From Intoshia linei (Eukaryota; Orthonectida; Rhopaluridae), in assembly GCA_001642005.1 (NCBI GenBank), contig LWCA01000573.1, positions 1 through 23,000 on the forward strand: 23,000 nucleotides of DNA, in the 5' to 3' direction. Below are positions 1-10,200 of this stretch, piece by piece (the stretch's first letter is position 1; each line of letters starts with the position of its first letter). The position numbers and the translations under genes were made by a program. Under the pieces are notes generated by a model, which worked only from the letters and a program-made list of their open reading frames with translations, searched no databases and was not told the DNA's origin.

Positions 1-896
1 GATCCACGATCGTTAGCCCATATCTCGTTTCTTCAGGGACGTAAGACATAGGCCTAACTAAATCAATTCCGAAGACAAGAACCGTACCTTCAGAAATTTT
101 AGTTTTTATAGTTTCAAATGCATGTTGACATTCATGAGAACAATGAAATATCTAATTTTTCCGTGTCAAGTTAAATAAAAGAACACATAATATAGAAAAA
201 TTCCTTATGAATTTAAAATAATACGTTGCCATTCCAAGTAAAGATTTAATTTCCCATTTGTTCTTTGGAGTAGGTAAACTTAACAGAGGAGATATTTTGT
301 CAGTATCAATTTTTACTCTATTTTTATCTAACACTCGACCCAATATTTTTATGCTGTCCTTAGCCAAGTCGCATTTATCAACATTCAATACTATATTGTA
401 ATATTTAAGCCTTTCTAAAACAATTTTCAATATTTTATCATGCCGATTTTTAGTGTTTGCAAAAATTAGAATATCATCCAACATACAGGCTACATTATTA
501 ATTCTTTTCAATACTTTTTCCTTTTTCTTCGTCATAACCAGTTTATTCATACAAATTACGTATCTGCTCAAAATATATATCGAAATTTTCGTCATTTCTT
601 TTTTCAGCTTTCAAAAGTTCCTGCCTTTTTATTAAATGGTTGATTATTTGCCAATTCTTAATATTTTCAATCATTTCTTCATATGTTTTAAGAGATTTTA
701 ATCTTCTTGACCCTTCCGGTCCTACTCAACATTTTAACAGTGCGATTTTTTTAATTTTTGTAACGTCATCCCAATGGATGATTACAAAATTTTCGAATTT
801 TTCAATCCATTCAGTTATATCCATAGATAATTGACCTGACAACAACAATAATGCTTGTGGTTTTCCAACTTCTGACACCAATGTAGAGTTTTGCAT
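1..896 (-). mobile_element. Collapsed Ty3/gypsy-like LTR retrotransposon relic (gag, RT, RNase H edge, integrase fragment)
   Basis: Read on the minus strand, 896-545 gives a gag-like protein starting MQNSTLV, with an in-frame stop at 726-728 followed by VGPEGSRRL and a region ending FDIYFEQIRNLYE. From about 550 the frame changes to a reverse transcriptase palm fragment: the catalytic motif reads MLDDILIFA (aspartates at 473-478), followed by the usual LN-D-KC-LA element and a GMATYY stretch. A TAG at 152-154 interrupts the frame, which continues as ECQHAFETIK, the usual start of the RNase H region, and then passes directly into GIDLVRPM and YGLTIVD, which resemble the integrase core. The order gag, RT, RNase H, integrase is normal for Ty3/gypsy, but protease, the RT fingers and most of RNase H are missing. 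I see no LTR, and the element runs off the left edge. It is a dead copy with at least two internal deletions, two stops and a frame change. Confidence 0.8.
152..595 (-). pseudogene. Reverse transcriptase fragment of the gypsy-like relic
   Basis: This is an open frame of 147 codons inside the retroelement relic. The first 15 or so residues are gag sequence read out of frame. Homology to reverse transcriptase begins around MNKLV (residue 16) and includes LDDILIFA with the metal-binding Asp pair at residues 40-41, then NIVLNVDKCDLA and the thumb/connection region. The family normally has Tyr-x-Asp-Asp; here it reads Met-Leu-Asp-Asp. The upstream fingers and palm with the first catalytic Asp are missing, so no active polymerase can come from this copy. 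The same frame continues past the stop at 152-154 into RNase H and integrase-like sequence. Confidence 0.8.
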
Positions 897-1361
897 TTTA
901 AGTCAAGTTTACAATAACTTTATTATAATAATGTACAATCATAGTCTTGGATACCACAGAAATATTTTATTAAAACAAAAAATGTAAAATAATTAAAGGT
1001 TCGAAAATTAAAAAAAAAAATTATTCTGATAGAGCTTATTCCAGTCAAGGACAGCTTAAACCAGGACGGAATACGAGACATTCTAGTAAAAGGATTGTAG
1101 GCGGATTTTTATTTTTGCTCTAAGATATATAATAATATGTTTGTCATCGGAAATTACTCTTTCATCGAATACAAACTTGTCCATATTTCGTAAAAATAAA
1201 AAAATAACGCGCTTACAGTAAATATTCGTAAAGATGTAGTGATTTATAATAAAGTTAAAATAAAAACGACACTTCTGATGAAACGAGCTAATAAATAACA
1301 ATACTACCGCGTTTAACATTTAAATAAAATTTAATCTTTTTTCAACTATTTTCTACTTATT
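897..1361. repeat. Intergenic AT-rich stretch with a family B repeat fragment (about 958-1045)
   Basis: About 85 bp at 958-1045 matches 4673-4757 nearly base for base: a stretch beginning AAATATTTTATTAAAAC, a poly-A run, then TTATTCTGATAGAGC and ATTCCAG. It is a truncated piece of repeat family B, directly beside the 5' side of the gag relic. I see no gene in the rest. A minus-strand open frame at 1083-1319 has no recognisable protein character. Confidence 0.65.
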
Positions 1362-1798
1362 ATGCCACGAAAGTGTTCCTCAGCAAATTGCCGTACCAAT
1401 TATGATGAAAGATCTGAGAAGGTAAAAATATGGATTTCCATCTAATGAAGAGGAAAAAGTAAAATGGATAAGTGCCATGCCTAATGTTTTTTCTGATGGT
1501 GTTACAAAATATATGTGTGTGTGAGAAACACTGGCCGGAGAATTATCCTACTAAAAAAGTATATGGTAGATTTAGGCCAGTTAATTCTCCTTCAATATTT
1601 GATGTTCCTTCAAGCTATGTAAGATAGATTGATTCAAAAATTGATAGACAGTTTAGTAGTAGGAATATTTCAATTGAAGATAGCAACTCAAAGGATGAGC
1701 TTTCTGAATTTCAAGCCATGGATACCTTTCCTCTTAATTGGCAAGTTTTTTCTACTGATTTGATCATAAAATATCAAACAGATTATGTAGTAAAATAA
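1362..1798 (+). pseudogene. THAP-domain (C2CH zinc finger) gene relic, frameshifted
   Basis: ATG at 1362 begins MPRKCSSANCRTNYDERSEK, with the first Cys pair of a THAP domain (C-x4-C). The frame stops at 1443-1445. One frame over, FPSNEEEKVKWISAMPN continues the domain, including the conserved Trp and the FP motif, then meets TGA at 1522-1524 in a TG-rich run. The next frame resumes with CEKHW (the Cys and His completing C2CH at 1520-1531), GRFRPVNSPSIFDVP, a TAG at 1625-1627, and about 56 more codons to TAA at 1796-1798. THAP domains bind DNA and occur in P-element-like transposases and their domesticated derivatives. The break at a (TG)n run suggests slippage. A host THAP gene relic cannot be excluded; no catalytic domain is readable downstream. 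Confidence 0.82.
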
Positions 1799-2745
1799 AT
1801 AATGACAAATTGATTATCATGAATTTTTTGAATTCGACGATAGTATTGCACCAAAAATTGACTTTAGTTTAAAAATTAACAGACAATTCAGGATAATCAG
1901 GGCTTTTAAATATAGCTCCAAGGTTGTTATTCCGTATTTTATGTTAGGTTTCAATCGGAAAATGAATAAATAGAGTCAACTAGATGCAGTTTTACACATT
2001 TGTTCAACTTCAAAACCAGATTACATTACTGTTTTACATTTAATTAAAGATAATTAATTTAAAATTTACAAGTTTAGAGGGGAAATTTTTTCATCTTTCT
2101 TCGGCTTAAAATCACATTAAAAAGAGTTGAACATCCAGATATTTAAATATTTTATTATTAATGAAATCTTGCAAAAGCGAAAAAAATTAGAAAAAAAATT
2201 ATTAATATTTCAAAAATCCCATATTTTTCTTACCACTAATAAAATTTAAAATCAAATTTAATGATAATTAATAAAAATCCATTTCAAGCCCTCTATGTAA
2301 AAATTTCTTAATTCTACGCCAAAATAAAAAATCCTTTTCCGATATTATTTTGAAAAATTCGATTTTACCAAGCCTTTTTAGAAAAAACTCCTAATCCAAC
2401 CTCAAAATAAAAAACCAATTTTACCAACTATAAAAAAAAAATCTTTTTTTACGATATTTTTTTGAACAATCCAAAAACAAAAAATTATTATTATATTTCA
2501 TATTATTATATGTGTTAATCAGTAGTTTTATATTTTACACCAATTTCACAGTTATATTTGCTTGGAAAATTATCGGTCTATTATTTAGTTAATTTGGTGT
2601 ATAAAAATGCATTTAAAAAAATAATTCCATGTATAAATCGTTAATACCATGTATAATTCGTGAATAATGAGTATGTAAATTAATTTACTCATTAAATAAT
2701 GGATATAAACAAAAAGGTTTTCATCTGTATGGCGTCTTAAAATTT
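1799..2745. repeat. Decayed sequence and family A repeat fragment (about 2195-2480)
   Basis: Up to about 2060 the sequence may be the decayed tail of the THAP relic, but stops are dense in all frames. From about 2195 to 2480 it matches family A in the plus orientation, with alternating motifs such as TTTCAAAAATCCCAT, GAAAAATTCGATTTTACCAA and CTCCTAATCCAAC that also occur at 9280-9560 and, inverted, at 6720-6940 and 14520-14740. Neither MITE end is present, so this is an internal fragment. I see nothing in 2481-2745. Confidence 0.6.
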
Positions 2746-5282
2746 TCACATGAAACTGACCCATGTTGGCTCTCTACGCCCTGCAATTGTATCATATACA
2801 TTGTATATTAGATTAAAGTTGAAAAAAAATAATTATTTACCTTCACTTAATTTTGAAATTACTTTCTGCAATTTTTTTTCTTCAGTTTCATCAATTTGTC
2901 CGAATTTATCATTTTTTTTTAAATTTTCATTATTGCGATTTATTTCATTTTTATATTTATTTCTATAAGATACAATATTATATGAATAATTACTATTTTT
3001 ACTGATACTCAACTGTTTCTTATAATCTGTGTATAAAACGAAAGTATCTGATAAAGTAGCGGTTAAAGATCAAAAATTAAAAACCACTATGATTTTTTGA
3101 ATAGAAAATGCCTGAAAAATTATATTTTTTCCGATGACTACTTTTTCATATATTAAAAAAGATGTTTAATGAAACCGGTATTAATGTACAATTAATATGA
3201 TATTGTAACATTATCTTTATTATAAACGGTGTTTCTACAGCCAATTTTTTTTTAAATTTTAGAGGTAAACGTAAAAATTTTTATTTAATCATTTCTTCCC
3301 ATTCATAGGCTTTTTACAGACCGTGTATTCATTAACTGACGTGTCAAATTTTGAAATTTTATTTTTATATCGAAAATTGATTTATAATTAATATATTACC
3401 CTCCATTGACAAAAAATGAGGCTAAAGAATCAATATCATGAACGGGTGCGTCAATTTCTCGGTTTGAAACAGATTGTAAATTGTAATTAATTTTTTTGTT
3501 TTGTTTATTGGGTTGATTTTCTTTAATATTGACATCATTGTCATTTTTTTGACATTCTTTCAAATATATTGAATCGTTTTTTACAGGTTTATAGTGTTCA
3601 TCATCTATCTTTAATTTTAACTTAATTTCATCAATTGTATCGTTTTTTTCGTTGTTTTTATTTCGAATACCATTTTGAAACAAATCTCCTTTTCTATATT
3701 GCTGAAGCATTAACCTTTCTGCATAAGACAAAAACGGTTTAGTGAAATTGATTTCAATTTGTTTTGGCGATGTGCATACTGATCGTTGTATCGGTTTTTC
3801 ATTGCATGATACGTTTTTCTTTTTATTTAAATTAACTAATTATTAACATAAATGTAAATAATATAAGAATATAAATAAAAAGAAAACGGGAAAACTAGCA
3901 AAATAAACAATTTTACAATTTGTTAATACGAAAATGACATAAAATTACCAGATTTATTTAAGTCATTTTGGTACATGACGTTGAATCCTATTTTTGTACA
4001 TGAATCGGTATTAATACATGAGTCTGATTTATTATCAGGTGAACTATTTTTATTATCGATTTTTTCATTTATTTTAGAATGATTCATATCAAATTTTACC
4101 TTTTTCTAAAAAAGGATTATTTCAAATGGTAAAAAATTTACTTGAACATTTAAAAAATTTTTAACATTAGGTGTCATTATTGATGTCCCACCTTTAAGAG
4201 CTAATAATTTGAATTTTTTTGGAGTTTTGAACATCTAAAATAATTAACATGTAAATAATATTATTATAATCTTACTTATATATGCTTTGCAATATTTGTT
4301 TATCTGTGTGTGTTACCGTTTATTTCAATAACTACCAGTTTAGAATTTTATAAAGTCCACATTTTAATTACAGTTTTTTTCGAGGGTGTTAACAAAATAA
4401 ATTTCATCTTTTAAAATTCACATCTTACAAGTCAAAAAGCCCAATTGTCCTATTTTTGAAAATCAAACGAGTTCGAGAATTTAACAAAATATACACTCTC
4501 ACGGATTTTAAAATCATAAATTTAAATTTAAAAAAAATATATCTTCAGGGTCAAAACCCCAAATTACCCTTTTTTAAATGAAAACAGCCCTAGAATTTAA
4601 AAAAATTTCAATCTGAATAAGTGATGTCTTCACGGTCAAAAAAACATTTTAGTATCCATATATTTTTTTTCCGAAATATTTTATTAAAACAAAAAATGTG
4701 AAATCATTAAATGTTCGAAAATTAAAAAAAAAATTATTCTGATAGAGCGTATTCCAGTTGATATAAATACAAAATTTTAACCACAGAAATCTACTCTTCT
4801 CGGTGAAAAATAATTTTTAATATATTATCAATTAATATTTTTCAAATATTTCGAATTATCTAATATATCTTAATAATGTAAGTTATAATAAAAATTGAAT
4901 ATGTAAATATTGATCCTACAATTTTAAAAAAAATGTGCATTGAATATGGGTGAAAATCTATATAATTAATTCCTTTCGAATTTTTTTCATTGCTACGCAA
5001 TTTTTCATTTATTAACCCGTGTAGGGCTCTTATAGTATCACCATTAAAATATACTACATTTATGACACATTATTGTCTACCTTGAAGAGTTTTTGAGTGT
5101 CTAGTATTTCCGCGTTTTTATTTGAAAGGCAGGTTGATGATTTTTTTTTCATTTTTGTTTTTTTAATCTTATCAATGTTTTGCAATTTAAATAATTTTAA
5201 ACGCTTTTCCATTTTCTTGGCATCTTTAGATAAGCGAATATTTTCATGTTTCACATTTGCCAAGTCTACACAAACGTTTTTC
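2746..5282 (-). CDS. Unrecognised Lys/Asn-rich protein with coiled-coil-like N part and KVKF motif; six exons, 5' end unresolved
   Basis: Six minus-strand exons join with matching phases: 5282-5081, 4234-4142, 4105-3949, 3835-3400, 2962-2841 and 2780-2746. Introns are GT-AG and one is only 36 nt. The joined product has about 347 residues and ends ...RREPTWVSFM. Exon 1 encodes a charged, probably helical segment (NVKHENIRLSKDAKKMEKRL). Exon 2 encodes TPKKFKLLALKGG and MTPNVKNFL. Exon 3 opens with KKVKFD, which fits the RVxF docking motif of protein phosphatase 1. The middle is low-complexity and Asn/Lys-rich, around the better-conserved-looking PFLSYAERLMLQQYRKG. I do not recognise the family. 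A scaffold or chromosome/centrosome-type PP1 partner is only a guess from the motif and coil. Exon 1 begins in mid-codon; a possible upstream exon at 5474-5439 has a compatible phase but weak support. An AATAAA on the minus strand at 3363-3358 lies inside the intron after exon 4. Confidence 0.62.
4262..5010 (+). repeat. Family B repeat with degenerate internal tandem units, long copy 1
   Basis: This stretch is repeated in inverted orientation at about 19585-20405. Shared landmarks in order are TGTGTGTGTTACCGTTTATT, AACTACCAGT, AAGTCCACATTT, CAAACGAGTTCGAGAATTT, GGTCAAAACCCCAAATTACC, CACGGTCAAAAAA, TATTCCAGTTGATAT, GGGTGAAAATCTATATAATT and ATTGCTACGCAATTTTT. Inside it a motif of the type TCACGGTCAAAAA...AAATTACC...TTTTT...AAAACAG...CTAGAATTT recurs about every 100-130 bp. 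It occupies the intron between exons 1 and 2 of the minus-strand gene at 2746-5282 and has no coding capacity. Confidence 0.78.
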
Positions 5283-6719
5283 CTGTTAATTTAAACAATA
5301 TAAAATGATTTAATTTGTATAGAAATGGTTCTCAACCTTGATTTGTCTCATTTAAACTTATCTTAAATCTACGGTGAAATGAAAATTTAGGATATTATAG
5401 ATGTACTTAGTTTAATTTTTTATTACGTTTATTTTTACTGATCGCCGACAAAATTAAAAATTAGGTAACGATACCTGAAATAACCGATAGTAGCGTATTT
5501 TTTCTTTCATTATAAATTCATAACATTTTATTATTAAATCTGATTCATAATTCAAAATCATATTCAACACCCCACAATAATTTTTTTTTCATATCTTTCA
5601 TAAAATTAATAATGATTAATAAAACTCTGAAAAAAAAAATTCACAGGTATGATATAATTTTTGATTTAAATGTATAAAATTACTTTGAAAAATTCATTAT
5701 TCACAATAGATTAAAATATTTACTGAGCATTTGTTAAAAATTGAGAATCCTATGTAACTACATTATTTATTATTTGTTGATTTTGTTAAGATACATATTT
5801 AAGCATAACCGCTGCAATTTCAATAAATATAAATGAATATTACAGGTTTATAGATTTTTGAGATAATTTTAAAATGTAATACTTATAGTTAGTAAACTTG
5901 GTCAAATCTTTTATAATCATAAACTCTTTCTAATATGCCACTATTTAGGCATCAATGTATGTCATTGTTTTTAAAATTTTACCACATTAGACAGAAAAAA
6001 TCTCATTGTAATTTTCACATACCTAAAGAAGAAATAAAATTTTAGGACACAAGTTGATTTTTAAAATATTTTCAATCCTATTAATAAATGAAATATTAAA
6101 TAACAATATATAATTTAACATAAACCATTCAATAAATTTATATTTAACCATGATTTTGAGGTAAAATGATATGTATAATCTTTAAAATTAAATTCTGATT
6201 CATTAATATTGAATAATAGTATAGTATATATTAGATTTAAAAATTATAAATGTACAATAATGTATAATGCATATTTACATTATTTAAATTTACTAGTGTT
6301 ACATTTACATTAATGTATTAATATGTAATATCTGTCAACTTAAAATTAGGATTTTTAGTTAAAGTTGGAATATATACCTATATTAAAATAGAAAATTGGA
6401 GTCAATACTATCAACAATGTTAATTATTATTGTCTGTGATTAATGAATAAAATTATAAAAACAACAATTATTTTTAATGTCATTTTCTCTATAATTTATA
6501 ATGCATTATAATATTTATAAGTAAGTAATATTACATATTATTTTTAAGTAATAGCTTCGTAGAATAAAATACTATACCATGTATTATAATCAAGTGTAGT
6601 TACTTTTCTGGTACTAGCAAATTTTTTTAAATAAATGAATGACTAATTTGTAAAATGTAAACTAAATCCAATGACGTTTTTTAGTATCAAAAATTTTTAA
6701 TATTTAGAATTAAGTACTC

Positions 6720-6940
6720 AGAAAAAGGGATTTTTACTTCATGGTTGATAAAATTTTGGTTTTTTATTTTGTGGTTGGATTAAGAGTTTTTTCTCGTAAG
6801 GTTTGGTAAAATTCGATTTTGTTCGGGGGTGGATTAAAAATTTTATTAATGGTGGGATAAAAGTAGGATTTTAGAAATAATAATTTAGCGGTCGTTTAGG
6901 CTTTAGGATAAAATCCCAACATCTGGCAACTCTGCAATAA
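6720..6940 (-). repeat. Family A MITE, internal fragment (inverted)
   Basis: The sequence reads as the reverse complement of the interior of the MITE at 9110-9685. The GCGGTCGTTTAGGCTTTAGG and AAATCCCAACATCTGGCAAC segments also match 14720-14770 in the same orientation. Neither terminal inverted repeat is present, so I treat it as an old truncated copy. Confidence 0.65.
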
Positions 6941-7019
6941 TGTATTTTACAAAAATAAACATTTTAATTTTGATGGTAATATAACCAAAAATGCTGGTAA
7001 CACCTTTGATTATAATTAT

Positions 7020-7240
7020 AATACATGATAATTATCACTGAATGAATTTAAATGATAGTGATTTAAGATGATAATAATGGCTGAATATTACTTATATGAA
7101 AGGAAATGACCTGCAAATATAGGTTAAATGGAAAGAAAATCAAAATATTTTCATTTTATTGTTTATAACAAATTCCTCGTTAACGGAATGGCATTTTTTT
7201 CAGGCCAAATTTTTTGTTAAAGGAGAATTAGCCTGTTTGT
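7020..7240 (-). repeat. Family D repeat, copy lacking the MITE insertion
   Basis: Reading the minus strand, this stretch shares TTTGATTTTC, TTTAACCTATATTTGCAGGTCAT and CCATTATTATCAT with 9700-9780 on the plus strand. It also has the near-palindromic ATTCCTCGTTAACGGAAT (about 7175-7192), which recurs at about 9052-9069. It therefore appears to be a paralogue of the element that was later interrupted by the family A MITE at 9110-9685. Confidence 0.55.
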
Positions 7241-7276
7241 TCTGAATTGTAATTTTAATGTTTTTGATAAAAAAAA

Positions 7277-7282
7277 TTTATT
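7277..7282 (-). terminator. Poly(A) signal of the EF-hand/death-domain-like gene
   Basis: AATAAA on the minus strand starts 17 nt after the stop codon at 7302-7300. It is the first canonical signal downstream. In AT-rich DNA such hexamers arise easily, so position is the main support. Confidence 0.4.
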
Positions 7283-7299
7283 ACACAAGGATACAAGTT

Positions 7300-10200
7300 T
7301 TAAAATTTATTGGATAGAATGTAATTCGTTACATTCACCATTTTGCATTTTTCAGATATAATTTTCAAAGCATCACGTTGTTTTTCCTTATCCACTTTAT
7401 TACGCCAATAATTTATGGAATTGACAAACTGAGATACAAATTTATTAAAAATAATCATAATTATAATTGATCAATGATAATAACAAAGAATACAATGTAG
7501 TTTCTTAAATGCCCAGAGCGGTGGTTTTGTATCTTTTTGGGTTTGAGAGCCTTTTAAATTTTTTTAAATTGGGTTATTTACTTTTACTCAACTTCTACTA
7601 CATAATTTCGGTTCCATTTCCATTGAGTTATTTATTCATTTTCCGGTAGAAAAATTTGTAGAATACATTCAAAAATATTAATAGGTATTTAAATGTATAA
7701 CTTAAAACTTATATCAAGAAATGAACCAATTTTATTTTTTTTATTGTATATAGTGTAGACAAGCACGGCACAATACGACCCATTTTCATATTATAAATAA
7801 TAAAAAGTAATTCAAGTAGTTGGATTTTATGAAATAAAATTAAAACATGAAATTATCAATAATTTGAAATGTACTTTTTTTATAAAGAAATAAATAGATT
7901 TTCTGAATTTTCAGGGATTTAAATTCTGTCAACCATCCATCATTCTTTTATAAAACCACAACTCCAGAGGATATTATTTATATTTAAGAAATATCAAGTT
8001 TAACGTATAATAGTTTAAGTAATAATTTAGAGTCAAAAAAATAAAAATACCCTATCATCGTTATTTTGACCTGCATTTGAAATATTTTTCATTTCTTTAG
8101 ACGAAATTTCCATAAATCGTGCCATTTTTTTCCAATCATATGATCGCATTATTGGAATCAAATTTTTCACATCTCGACCAGTTATGCTTTTCTGTTCCAC
8201 CTGTTTGTCAACTTCAATCTAAATTTAATTCACAAAAAATTATAATTTTTGTAATCAAAATATAAAAAAAGAAATGCAGTGATAATACAAAATGTATTAA
8301 ATTTATCGCGCCATAAATTTTTAAAAATCACAGGCAATATTTGAAAAATTTTTTATTTCTTTACAACTGTGTACTTTATTATTAGCGCCATTCATAATAA
8401 CAACTACCATAACAGGTAATATTATATTTATAAACTATTATATCATAATTTATATAATTTATATAATTTACATAATTTACAGTTAATGTTTTTATAAATT
8501 TCTTCATGACAAAATGATTTAAGTTAAATTTATATGAACATTAATCTTGTATCCCATTCAAATTAAATAAACTACAATAATGACCAAGAATTCAAAACAC
8601 GTACGTAATAGAGTAAGTATATACAAATTATCATACATATGTGTATTTAGGAAATATGACAAATGCACAAACTACTAATGAATCTAATATGAATGAAAAA
8701 TGTAAAGTATTATTAGTAATTACTCATAATTTAGGAATACTAATTAAAATAATGTTGAATAAATTTTAATAATGATTTACCTGTAATTTTTTAAAAAGTT
8801 TATTGGCCTCTAAGGCAATTCCAGGTGGTATAACTTCAAATTTAGTATATTTTTTTATAATAGTTTGATCGATAGACTTACAAACTTCCAAATATTCATT
8901 CTTGTTTAGAACTATTTTTTAATTAATACAGAAAAATGAAAATGGCGCACAATGTCTACTGAATTGAGTAAATCTTTGGGCAATCAAGATTCAGATAAAT
9001 GATACCACAAAATATGTTTTGATATACAATGTGTATTGTAAATACAGGTTAATTCCTCGTTAACGGAATAATTGGTCCTGAATTTTTTATAAAAAGGTTT
9101 ACATTATAACAGTGGTTTGCGATTGGAGTCCAAAATTATATGCCTGGGGCCCGTGAGATTCAAATAAAATATAGAAACATTTTGATGAACTTTTTTTTAT
9201 TTTTATAGGAGAATTTTTAATATTTATTACAGAGATTCTAGATGTTGATTATCCCAAATCATAGACGACCGCTACAATATTATTTCAAAAATCCCATTTT
9301 TTCCCACCATTAAAATTTCAAGAAATTTCAAGCTCTCAGGGAAAATTTACTTTTACCGATATTTTTTAAAAAAATTTTATTTTACGAAACCTGATAAAAA
9401 AAAATCATTTTTTTCCAATATTTTTTTGAAAAATCCGATTTTACTAAATTTTATAAGCAACAACTTGCTAATCCAAAACCCAAAATAAAAAATGAAATTT
9501 TAAGAAACCTAATGAAAAAAATCCTAAAAATGAAAAATCCAATTTTATCATTCTAAATAAAAAAATTATATGATGAAAAACATTTTATTTTTTAATCAAA
9601 GTTTTATATTTCATGTTTCCCTTGGAGTCCAAAAAAATAAATATTTTTAAATGGGGGTTCGTACACTATTTGAACTGGGAACCTGCATTAAAAAAATGAA
9701 AAAATTTTGATTTTCATTCAACTTAACCTATATTTACAGGTCATTGAAATTCAATAATTAATTATCAACCATTATTATCATTAATCAAGAAAAAAATAAA
9801 ATGTTTTCCACATCTAAAGCTTTTTATTTGAACCGAAAAAGCTTTATTAATTAAATTAAATTATTAATTATGATGCTAGTCATTTTAAGTTAAAATTTAA
9901 CGGAATTTTTGTACTTTAGAAAAATTCACAGTCCGATAATCAGGATTTTTTTCCGTTAACATTAGTGGAATTAGCTTATATTTAAATAGACAACATAAAA
10001 CGAATAAACCAGTGAAAAAATTATTGCCCAAACAAATGAATTACTGTCATCACATTCGTGTGCTGCTTGATTGGTAAAAAGTTTTTTTTCACTCTAAAAT
10101 TATTAAAATTATTTTATTTTTAAAATTTCCAACTTCAGTTTTTTTTGGGTACAAAACATTAACCATAACGCCTATTGATTTTTCATCGATAACTTTTGCA

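Larger units (their letters stand above)
5283..7299. other. AT-rich intergenic region, no supported gene; contains family A fragment (6720-6940)
   Basis: No open frame with protein character is visible over about 2 kb, although the missing 5' exon of the gene at 2746-5282 must lie here or further away. A phase-compatible candidate is 5474-5439 (minus strand), which would add about 12 residues before exon 1. At 6720-6940 an inverted fragment of family A is clear: GGTTGGATTAAGAGTTTTTT, GGTAAAATTCGATTTT, GCGGTCGTTTAGGCTTTAGG and ATCCCAACATCTGGCAACTC. From 7020 to 7240 lies a copy of family D. Confidence 0.55.

Noticed and set aside
1083-1319. Minus-strand open frame of 78 codons
   Set aside because: Its Phe/Ile/Tyr-rich composition is what random AT-rich DNA gives; there is no motif, splice context or neighbour support.
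2750-2968. Plus-strand open frame of 72 codons
   Set aside because: It is the antisense shadow of two minus-strand exons (2962-2841 and 2780-2746) that fit a longer spliced gene.
5935-6050. Possible second THAP-like remnant (MPLFRHQC, FHIPKEEI)
   Set aside because: The ligand spacing and the conserved Trp are absent and stops intervene; resemblance is too weak.
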